Positions 43,282 to 51,603 of a stretch of DNA of 64,000 nucleotides are shown here, piece after piece; position 1 is the first letter of the stretch, and every line of letters starts with the position of its first letter. The notes beneath the pieces were generated by a model that saw nothing but the letters and a program-made list of their open reading frames with translations, did not search any database and was not told where the DNA came from. The stretch is taken from contig NZ_FCOJ02000012.1 of the NCBI RefSeq assembly GCF_001545035.1, positions 62,001-126,000 on the forward strand, given 5' to 3'. Both the position numbers and the translations under genes were made by a program. The stretch is from Caballeronia glebae (lineage in GTDB: Bacteria > Pseudomonadota > Gammaproteobacteria > Burkholderiales > Burkholderiaceae).

Positions 43282-45617
43282 TATTGTTTCCCCTCGATAG
43301 CCTTGATGCATGCAATGCGATACACCCCGTCTTCGACTTCCACGCCGTGCGTATCGTGGGCGAAGCCCGGGAAGCGCGTGTCGAAGGCCTCAAGCGCTTT
43401 CAGATAACCGAGGATGGGCCCGTTCGCCGCGCCGGCATTCTCGCCGGGCATCAGAAGCGGAATGCCCGGCGGATAAGGCACGACGCCCGTCGCCACGGTG
43501 CGTCCTTCGAGCTGATCGAGCGTCAGCCGTTCGATGTCGTTGCGCACGAGCTTTTCGTAGGCTTCGGTCGGACTGAGGTCGGGGCGCGGCAGCGTCGAAT
43601 AGGCGCGCGACATCAGCTCCGTTGTTTCCAGTTCCCTCATCGCGCCGAACATGCGGCCGCACAGATCACGCAAGCCAAGGCCGCGATAGGGCTGCGGGTA
43701 CCGCGTGATGAGATCCGGCAGGACATGATCGAGCAGCGCATTCGCGTCATAGTCGCGTTTGAAGTCGAGCAGCGTATTGACGAGCGTGCCCCATTTGCCT
43801 TTCGTGATGCCGAGAGAGAACAGTATGAGGATGGTGAAGTCGGCGGTCTTTTCCACCACGATGCCGTGCGCGTCCAGGTACGCGGTGACGACGCACGCGG
43901 GAATGCCTGTCGGGAGCAGTCCGCCTTCGCGCGCGACGCCCGGCGTTACGATGGACATCTTGATCGGGTCGAGCATGCAGTAGCCGCTTTCGATATCGCC
44001 GAAGCCGTGCCAGTCCTCATGAGGATGCAGCACCCAGCACGACGGATCGGTCGCGAGCAAGTCTTCGCTCGCCTCGTGAAAGGCGACGCGCTGGCCAGAG
44101 GCGCGATCCGTGATCGTATCGGGCTGCCAGCCGGTGAAGAACCAGTCGCCGTTTGCTTCGAACTCCGTGTGCAAGCGGCTCAGCATCTGGCGGAAGGCGA
44201 TAGCTTCACGGATGGATTCGTCAGTGAGAGCGAGGCCGCCGTTGCCGTCCATCATCGCCGCGCTGACGTCGTTCGACGCGATGATCGCGTATTGCGGCGA
44301 CGTCGACGCATGCATCATGAACGCTTCGTTGAAGCGCGCATGCTCGATCGGATTGCGGCCGTCGCGGACATGAATGAGCGAGGCCTGAGACAGCGCCGCA
44401 AGCAGCTTATGCGTGGATTGCGTGGCGAAGACCGTGGGTCGCGTTTCATCGTGCGCGCCGGGGTCGCCGTGCATCGCGTGGCGTTCGCGGTAGATCGGGT
44501 TGAAGCGCGCATAGCCGTACCACGCTTCGTCGAAATGCAACCGGTCCACGCTTTCGCCGAGCAACGACTCGACGCGCGCGACGTTGTAACACAGCCCGTC
44601 GTAAGTGGAATTCGTCACGAGCGCGTGCACGGGCGTGGGGCTGACGCCGTCGCGTTCCTTCACGAGCGGATTCTGCTCGATCGCGCGCCGCACTGCCGCG
44701 GCGGTGAGGCGCTCAGGCATGATCGGCCCGATGATGCCGTAGCGATTGCGCGAGGGCACGAGGTAAGTGGGAATCGCGCCCGACATGGTCATCGCGTGTT
44801 CGACCGACTTGTGGCAATTGCGGTCGCACAGGGCGATCTGATTGCGCGCGACGCTTGCCATCAGAATGACTCGATTCGACGTGGAGGAACCGTTCGTCAC
44901 GTGATACGAGCGGTGCGCACCGAACACGCGCGCGGCGTACCGCTCGCTTTCGCCGATCGGGCCGCTGTGATCGAGCAGCGAACCCAGCTCTCCGACGGAG
45001 ATCGACAGATCGGAGCGAAACAGCGACTCGCCGAAAAACTCGAAGAACGCGCGGCCCGGCGCGGATTTGAGAAACGCCGTGCCACCGGTGTGGCCCGGTG
45101 TGTGCCACGAATACTCGTGCACGCGCGAAAAACGCACCAGCTCGCGGAACATGGGCGGCAGCACGGTTTCACGGTATCGCTCGATAGCCGCGATGACGCG
45201 GCCGCTGATGAACGACTCCGTGTCTTCGAGCAGCCAGATGAAATCGTCGGCCATCTTCATTGCTTCGACCGGCACGGCCGAGGCGCGCGTGCGGCTGGCC
45301 ATCAGGAAAACGGGCACGGTCTCGCTGCGTTTGCGCATGGCGTCGAGTACGGCCAGCGGCCCGCGATGCGCTGCGCTGTCTTGTGCGTCGGGCAGTTCCC
45401 AGTCGAGCAGCAGGCATTGAATGGCGGGATCGGCGCCGATGACGTCGATGGCATCCGTGGCGCTCGCCGCCATGACAACGTCTACATCTCGTTCGCGCAA
45501 GGCATCGACGAGTGCTTGCGCCGTGCGCGCGCGTGCTGCGCCTGCGCGGCAATCCTGATAGACCATTAGCGCCTTCATGCCGAGGCGCGCCGAAGCAGGG
45601 TGTCTGCGTTTAGTCAT
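43281..45617 (-). CDS. Inducible Orn/Lys/Arg decarboxylase, copy 1
   Basis: 778 aa, same architecture as the next gene: wing domain (about 1-145), PLP domain with STHK at about 401-404, SWHTPGHTGG near 195, HFDEAWYGYARFNPIYRE near 369, and a C-terminal domain. It is clearly a paralogue but diverged throughout, including around the active site (LLAALSQASLIHVR versus [14 protein letters not shown]), which fits different substrate preference. A GGAAG site precedes the ATG at 45617; Met14 is an alternative start. It is the first gene of the decarboxylase-decarboxylase-antiporter operon. Confidence 0.92.
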   Translation of the reverse strand: MTKRRHPASARLGMKALMVYQDCRAGAARARTAQALVDALRERDVDVVMAASATDAIDVIGADPAIQCLLLDWELPDAQDSAAHRGPLAVLDAMRKRSETVPVFLMASRTRASAVPVEAMKMADDFIWLLEDTESFISGRVIAAIERYRETVLPPMFRELVRFSRVHEYSWHTPGHTGGTAFLKSAPGRAFFEFFGESLFRSDLSISVGELGSLLDHSGPIGESERYAARVFGAHRSYHVTNGSSTSNRVILMASVARNQIALCDRNCHKSVEHAMTMSGAIPTYLVPSRNRYGIIGPIMPERLTAAAVRRAIEQNPLVKERDGVSPTPVHALVTNSTYDGLCYNVARVESLLGESVDRLHFDEAWYGYARFNPIYRERHAMHGDPGAHDETRPTVFATQSTHKLLAALSQASLIHVRDGRNPIEHARFNEAFMMHASTSPQYAIIASNDVSAAMMDGNGGLALTDESIREAIAFRQMLSRLHTEFEANGDWFFTGWQPDTITDRASGQRVAFHEASEDLLATDPSCWVLHPHEDWHGFGDIESGYCMLDPIKMSIVTPGVAREGGLLPTGIPACVVTAYLDAHGIVVEKTADFTILILFSLGITKGKWGTLVNTLLDFKRDYDANALLDHVLPDLITRYPQPYRGLGLRDLCGRMFGAMRELETTELMSRAYSTLPRPDLSPTEAYEKLVRNDIERLTLDQLEGRTVATGVVPYPPGIPLLMPGENAGAANGPILGYLKALEAFDTRFPGFAHDTHGVEVEDGVYRIACIKAIEGKQ

Positions 45618-45794
45618 TGAACTTCCATTCTTTGTTGAAGCAGCGGTGTCACCCGAATAAAAGGATAGGAAGCCTTATTATTCAGCGCGACAAACTATTC
45701 GTACCAAGAAGAATATGACTATACCGTAGACGAATTGCGCAATTCAGCAGGCAAGGCATTGCGCATTGCAAAGTCGGAAAATTCCCACTCTTGC
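45618..45794. promoter_or_regulatory. Upstream region of the decarboxylase operon
   Basis: A/T-rich stretch (AATAAAAGGATAGGAAGCCTTATTATTC near 45656-45684, AAGAATATGACTATACC near 45707-45723) directly before the first decarboxylase. It probably holds an acid- or substrate-inducible promoter; no specific operator is assigned. Confidence 0.4.
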
Positions 45795-45834
45795 GCGGTT
45801 TCCGGCGGCGCGAAGCCATGCAGCCGGAAACCGC
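45795..45834. terminator. Stem-loop downstream of the class II aldolase gene
   Basis: GCGGTTTCCGGC (45795-45806) and GCCGGAAACCGC (45823-45834) form a perfect 12-bp stem with a 16-base loop, 13 bases after the aldolase stop. On the minus strand ATTTTCC follows only after about 14 bases, so it may be a terminator or mRNA-stabilising hairpin. Confidence 0.6.
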
Positions 45835-45847
45835 TTAGGAGCGTGCG

Positions 45848-46615
45848 TCAGCTTCGATAATCGGTCCGCGCGCCGCCTTCGATCATTCGCAACGCCGCTT
45901 CCCACTGCAGCGCCATGATCCCGTCGGCTTCATCGCGACGATATTGCTCTGCGGTCAATTCGCACACCTTCTGCGACGGCAGATTCAATTCCGCATTCCC
46001 CGCCAGCGCGCGAATCTGAATCTCGCAGGCGCGTTCGAGAAAATACATTTCCTGAAACGCCTCCGGGATCGATTTGCCGCAAGTCAGCAAACCGTGGTTC
46101 TTCAGAATCATTGCGTTATGCGAGCCGAGATCGTTGACGAGGCGGTCGCGTTCGGCGAGATCCAGCGCAATGCCTTCGTAGTTGTGATACGCGATATGCC
46201 CGTAATACTTCAACGCATGCTGACTGATCGGCAACAAGCCCTGCTTCTGCGCCGATACCGCCGCGCCCGCCGCCGTATGCGTATGCACGACGCACGCGAC
46301 ATCGTGCCGCGCCATATGAACGGCGGAGTGAATCGTGAAGCCCGCCGGATTCACGCGATACCGAGTGGGATCGTCGCGCGCGCCCGGATCGACCGGTCGT
46401 CCTTCATGATCGATCTTCACGAGATCGGATGCACGCATCTCGTCGAACAGCACACCATAGCGATTGATCAGAAAGTGATGTTCGCGGCCCGGCACGCGCG
46501 CGCTGATGTGCGTGAAGATCATGTCGGTCCAGCGGAAGTGCCCGATCACGCGATACAGCGCCGCCAGATCGCAGCGCACCTGCCATTCTTCCTGTGAGTA
46601 GCCGTGAGTCTCCAT
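45848..46615 (-). CDS. Class II aldolase/adducin-family protein
   Basis: 255 aa. The zinc-site motif VVHTHTAAGAAVSAQ near 110-124 and a later His (NHGLLTCG near 171) are those of class II aldolases (FucA, AraD) and adducin-head proteins. TDMIFTHISARVPG near 30 is also typical. Members cleave or epimerise phosphorylated sugars, or act on small hydroxy acids; this subgroup is poorly defined. A perfect AAGGAGG site precedes the ATG. It follows a GlxA-type regulator gene in the same direction. Confidence 0.85.
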   Translation of the reverse strand: METHGYSQEEWQVRCDLAALYRVIGHFRWTDMIFTHISARVPGREHHFLINRYGVLFDEMRASDLVKIDHEGRPVDPGARDDPTRYRVNPAGFTIHSAVHMARHDVACVVHTHTAAGAAVSAQKQGLLPISQHALKYYGHIAYHNYEGIALDLAERDRLVNDLGSHNAMILKNHGLLTCGKSIPEAFQEMYFLERACEIQIRALAGNAELNLPSQKVCELTAEQYRRDEADGIMALQWEAALRMIEGGARTDYRS

Positions 46616-46664
46616 GCCGTTCCTCCTTGGTTTGATGAGCCGCGGAAAACGTATACAGATTGCG

Positions 46665-47753
46665 CTAGATCGCCTGAGCGCGGCCCGGGAAAGTTTCGTC
46701 GTAATCCATTGCCTGAATCGCGTCCGACGTATCCGGCGCGCCGCCTTGCTCGCGATACATCATCGGCGGCAGGCCGAATTGCTTGCGGAATTCGCGGCCG
46801 AGATGCGAGGCATCGGAGAAGCCGCAGCTCGACGCGATATCCGCGACTGTCTTGTCGGAACTGGTCAGAAGCCACGCCGCCGTGCGCAGCCGCACCTGCT
46901 TCGCATACGCTTGCGGCGCCTTGCCTGTCTCCGCCTTGAAGAGGCGCTCCAGTTGCCGCGTCGAGAGATCGAGTTTGTGCGCCAGCTCGTCGAGCGTGAG
47001 CGAGCGGCCGACGTGCTGCTCCATCAGCAGGATCGCACGTTTCACTTTGGGATGCGTCGCGGGCGCGAGGCCCGGCGGATGCGGCTGCGGCGCATTCCCC
47101 TTCTGCATGTCGTCCACGAGCAGAATGCGCAGCGCCTTCTGCACCGTCGCCGTTTCGAAGTGACGCAGAAGAATGGCGGCCGCGACATCGATCGATGCAC
47201 GCCCGCCCGAGCACGTGATGCGCCTTCGGTCGATCACGAACAGGCGGTCCGCGATGAGCGATTGCTCGTCGGCGTGCGGGAATCGCTCCACGAAGTCCCA
47301 GTAGTGAAACCAGCTCACGCAGATGCGATGCCCGTCGAGCACGCCCGCGCGCATCAGCGAGAACACGCCCGTGCACATGCCGACGAGCGTCGCATTCGAC
47401 GCGGCCGCGCGGCGGATGAACTGCAGCGTCGCTTCGCTCGTCGCGGGGCCGGAATGCAGCAGACCGCCCACGACGACGACGTAATCGAACGGCTCCGCCT
47501 GCTCGTAGGTTTCCCACGGCGTGATCTGGATGCCGCAACTCGCGCGCACCGGCGCGAGCGTCTCGCCGATCACGCTCCACGAGCAGCGCACGGGGCGGCT
47601 GAAATCGCCTTCGTCGGCGGACAGGCGCAACAGATCGACGAAGCCGGCAAACGCGGTCAGCGTGAAGTTCGGCAGCAGAATGATGCCGAAGCGGATGCGC
47701 GATTTCGATTGACCGTCGACGGAGGACGGCGGAAGAGATTCTGCGGCATTCAT
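46665..47753 (-). CDS. GlxA-family regulator, GbdR-like
   Basis: 362 aa. The DJ-1/PfpI-like domain (about 20-195) has LVGMCTGVFSLMRAG at the elbow. The AraC HTH pair (about 245-345) has LTLDELAHKLDLSTRQLERLFK and ASSCGFSDASHLGREFRKQFG. In Pseudomonas the glycine-betaine regulator GbdR lies beside a serine deaminase gene and controls sarcosine oxidase genes. Here the neighbours are sdaA and soxBDAG, so the same role is likely. The start at 47753 is chosen for normal domain spacing; no strong ribosome site is seen. Confidence 0.85.
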   Translation of the reverse strand: MNAAESLPPSSVDGQSKSRIRFGIILLPNFTLTAFAGFVDLLRLSADEGDFSRPVRCSWSVIGETLAPVRASCGIQITPWETYEQAEPFDYVVVVGGLLHSGPATSEATLQFIRRAAASNATLVGMCTGVFSLMRAGVLDGHRICVSWFHYWDFVERFPHADEQSLIADRLFVIDRRRITCSGGRASIDVAAAILLRHFETATVQKALRILLVDDMQKGNAPQPHPPGLAPATHPKVKRAILLMEQHVGRSLTLDELAHKLDLSTRQLERLFKAETGKAPQAYAKQVRLRTAAWLLTSSDKTVADIASSCGFSDASHLGREFRKQFGLPPMMYREQGGAPDTSDAIQAMDYDETFPGRAQAI

Positions 47754-47831
47754 GCGGGAGACATGCGGCTGGACGTTATCCGCCGAGCATAACACTCGGC
47801 CGCGAGCCTCGGGCGTGCGTCAGAAATGGAA

Positions 47832-47861
47832 CGCGGCCGGCCTCGCGGGAGGCCGGCCGCG
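47832..47861. terminator. GC-rich hairpin after the small membrane protein gene
   Basis: CGCGGCCGGCCT and AGGCCGGCCGCG form a 12-bp perfect stem (47832-47861) with a 6-base loop, 29 bases downstream of the stop at 47891. On the minus strand it is followed by TTCCATTTCTG, a weak T-rich tail. Confidence 0.65.
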
Positions 47862-47890
47862 TGAACGGCGACGAAGCGAACAGGGGCGCT

Positions 47891-48205
47891 TCAGCCGCCG
47901 AGCACGGCGAAGCCCCACGCGAAAGCGCCGCCGACGAGCGCGCCCGTCGCGCGGCCGAGCACGCTCGCGATCGTGTAGTCGCCCCAGCGCTGCTCAATTT
48001 CGGCCTTCAACACGCCGAAGTAGCGCAACACGGGACCGATCGAGCAGAGCAGCGCCAGCGTGGCCCAGACGGGCGCCTGACGCGTGAGCACGCGATCGAC
48101 TGCAAGTAGATCGACTGCCTGAAGCGCGGCGACGACAGCCGCGCCGACGAGGAAGGCGAAGATCCAGGATTTGAGGAACTGGTCGGGTAGGGCGTGAGAT
48201 TCCAT
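47891..48205 (-). CDS. Small inner-membrane protein, unknown function
   Basis: 104 aa. Three hydrophobic stretches are seen: SWIFAFLVGAAVVAALQAVDLL (about 13-34), WATLALLCSIGPVLRYFGVL (about 47-66) and GRATGALVGGAFAWGFAVLGG at the C-terminus. No known family is recognised. Only a weak GGTG lies upstream of the chosen ATG. It stands alone between the GbdR-like regulator and sdaA, which is transcribed the other way. Confidence 0.62.
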   Translation of the reverse strand: MESHALPDQFLKSWIFAFLVGAAVVAALQAVDLLAVDRVLTRQAPVWATLALLCSIGPVLRYFGVLKAEIEQRWGDYTIASVLGRATGALVGGAFAWGFAVLGG

Positions 48206-48591
48206 CGATGCACACCAGAAACGAATGAAAAGGCGGAAGGAGGAGCGATCCGAAGCGTGTCGGGGTGGCTCGCCTGATGACCTAGGGAATATACCGATAC
48301 GCGCCCGCGTGACGCATCGGACGAGTCTCAAACATCCTGAAAGTGCAACGAAGATGCGCAAAAACGCCCTGGATGCGAAATGCTCTGTTACGCGGGTTCT
48401 TGGCGAAAACCGCGCGCCGGGCTTGCGTCCCCGCGCCGCAAATTCCACGGAAAACGACGCCGCCGTCGCGCCAAATGTGGCGCTGACGTCGCGGTCCCAT
48501 TTCGATGGCGTTTTTGTTCTATCGGGTCTTTTCTGGGTTTGGTGCAATGAGCGCCATACCGGAACTCCTCGCCAACCCAAGGGACACGCCA
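48206..48591. promoter_or_regulatory. 386-bp upstream region of sdaA-sox
   Basis: No gene is supported here. It should contain the promoter and, if the GbdR-like protein controls the operon, its binding sites. No glycine-riboswitch consensus was recognised. In-frame codons upstream of 48592 (from 48505) could extend sdaA but lack a ribosome site. Confidence 0.45.
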
Positions 48592-49986
<1,395 letters not shown>

Positions 49987-50026
49987 TTAGCCCAAACGCT
50001 TAAACCTCGCATTGAAGGAAACACCC

Positions 50027-51271
50027 ATGAGCCGCTACTCGATATTCAGCCTGCTGCGCAACGGCATGTCGTATCACGAGAACTGGGAGCGCCAGTGGCG
50101 CAGCCCCGAGCCCAAGCGCGAGTACGACGTGGTGATCGTCGGCGGCGGCGGCCATGGTCTCGCGACCGCGTATTACCTCGCGAAGGAACACGGCATCACG
50201 AACGTCGCGATTCTGGAGAAGGGCTGGATCGGCGGCGGCAATACCGCGCGCAACACGACCATCGTGCGTTCGAATTATCTGTGGGATGAATCGGCCGCGT
50301 TGTACGAGAAGGCGATGAAGCTGTGGGAAGGCCTCTCGCAAGACCTCAACTACAACGTGATGTTCTCGCAACGCGGCGTGATGAATCTCGCGCACACGCT
50401 GCAGGACGTGCGCGATACCGAGCGTCGCGTGAACGCGAACCGTCTCAATGGCGTCGATGCCGAGTTCCTCACGCCGCAGCAGATCAAGGAAATCGAGCCG
50501 ACGATCAATCTCAACAGCCGCTATCCGGTGCTGGGCGCGTCGATTCAGCGTCGCGGCGGCGTCGCGCGTCACGATGCGGTCGCGTGGGGCTTCGCGCGCG
50601 GCGCGGACCGTGCGGGCGTGGACATCATCCAGAACTGTCAGGTCGTGGGCATTCGGCGCGACGGCAACCAGGTGACGGGCGTCGATACGACCAAGGGTTT
50701 CATCAAGGCGAAGAAGGTCGCGATCGTTGCCGCGGGCAACACGACGACGCTCGCGGACATGGCCGGCGTGCGTCTGCCGCTCGAAAGCCATCCGTTGCAG
50801 GCGCTCGTGTCGGAGCCGATCAAGCCGGTCGTGAATACGGTCGTGATGTCGAACGCGGTGCACGCGTACATCAGCCAGTCGGACAAGGGCGATCTCGTGA
50901 TCGGCGCGGGCGTGGATCAGTACGCGGGCTTCGGTCAGCGCGGCAGTTTTCACATCATCGAAGGCACGCTGGAGGCGATCGTCGAAATGTTCCCGGTGTT
51001 CTCGCGCGTGCGCATGAATCGTCAGTGGGGCGGCATTGTCGATGTGTCGCCGGATGCGTGCCCGATCATCTCCAAGACGGACGTGAAGGGTCTCTACTTC
51101 AACTGCGGCTGGGGCACGGGCGGCTTCAAGGCGACGCCGGGCTCGGGCTGGGCGTATGCGCACACGATCGCGAAGGACGAGCCGCATGCGCTGAACGCGG
51201 CGTTCTCGCTGGAGCGCTTCTATACCGGACATCTCATCGACGAACACGGCGCGGCTGCCGTGGCTCACTAA
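50027..51271 (+). CDS. soxB: Sarcosine oxidase subunit beta
   Basis: 414 aa flavoprotein subunit of heterotetrameric sarcosine oxidase. The FAD-binding dinucleotide loop is [18 protein letters not shown] at about 35-52. His182 in [12 protein letters not shown] corresponds to the region that carries covalent FMN in this enzyme class. C-terminal [17 protein letters not shown] is also typical. It oxidatively demethylates sarcosine to glycine. GAAGGAAA precedes the ATG at 50027; it is the first sox gene, 40 bases after sdaA. Confidence 0.96.
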   Translation: MSRYSIFSLLRNGMSYHENWERQWRSPEPKREYDVVIVGGGGHGLATAYYLAKEHGITNVAILEKGWIGGGNTARNTTIVRSNYLWDESAALYEKAMKLWEGLSQDLNYNVMFSQRGVMNLAHTLQDVRDTERRVNANRLNGVDAEFLTPQQIKEIEPTINLNSRYPVLGASIQRRGGVARHDAVAWGFARGADRAGVDIIQNCQVVGIRRDGNQVTGVDTTKGFIKAKKVAIVAAGNTTTLADMAGVRLPLESHPLQALVSEPIKPVVNTVVMSNAVHAYISQSDKGDLVIGAGVDQYAGFGQRGSFHIIEGTLEAIVEMFPVFSRVRMNRQWGGIVDVSPDACPIISKTDVKGLYFNCGWGTGGFKATPGSGWAYAHTIAKDEPHALNAAFSLERFYTGHLIDEHGAAAVAH

Positions 51272-51291
51272 ACCGCATCGAGGAAAAAGAC

Positions 51292-51603
51292 ATGTTGCTG
51301 ATCGAATGCCCCTGGTGCGGGCCGCGCGCCGAAACCGAATTCTCCTGCGGCGGCGAAGCGGACATCGCGCGTCCGCTCGACACCGAAAAGCTCACCGACC
51401 GCGAATGGGGCGATTACCTTTTCATGCGCAAGAATCCGCGCGGCGTGCATCGCGAGCAGTGGATGCACGCGCAAGGCTGCCGCCGCTGGTTCAAGGTGCA
51501 GCGCGATACGGTTTCATATGAAATCCAGGGCTACGAGACGTTCGACCGTCCGCTGGCTGTGATGGAAGCTGATGGTGCAAACAAGGGAGGCACGTCGAAA
51601 TGA
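51292..51603 (+). CDS. soxD: Sarcosine oxidase subunit delta
   Basis: 103 aa small zinc subunit. Cys6 and Cys9 (ECPWCGPR), His59 and Cys63 (WMHAQGCRRWF) sit exactly at the zinc-ligand positions described for heterotetrameric sarcosine oxidase delta. It stabilises the complex. Its stop overlaps the soxA start (ATGA), giving translational coupling. Confidence 0.95.
   Translation: MLLIECPWCGPRAETEFSCGGEADIARPLDTEKLTDREWGDYLFMRKNPRGVHREQWMHAQGCRRWFKVQRDTVSYEIQGYETFDRPLAVMEADGANKGGTSK

Noticed and set aside
43284..45569. 761-codon open frame antisense to the first decarboxylase (and a similar one at 41443-43407)
   Set aside because: Arg/His/Glu-rich shadow composition, no domain, fully covered by a well-supported PLP decarboxylase on the other strand.
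48206..48591. Glycine riboswitch before sdaA-sox
   Set aside because: Looked for the tandem glycine-aptamer core by eye; no recognisable conserved segments.
50323..51291. Extension of soxD upstream into soxB DNA
   Set aside because: The extra residues are out-of-frame soxB; SoxD has a fixed length near 100 aa and its zinc ligands fit a start at 51292.
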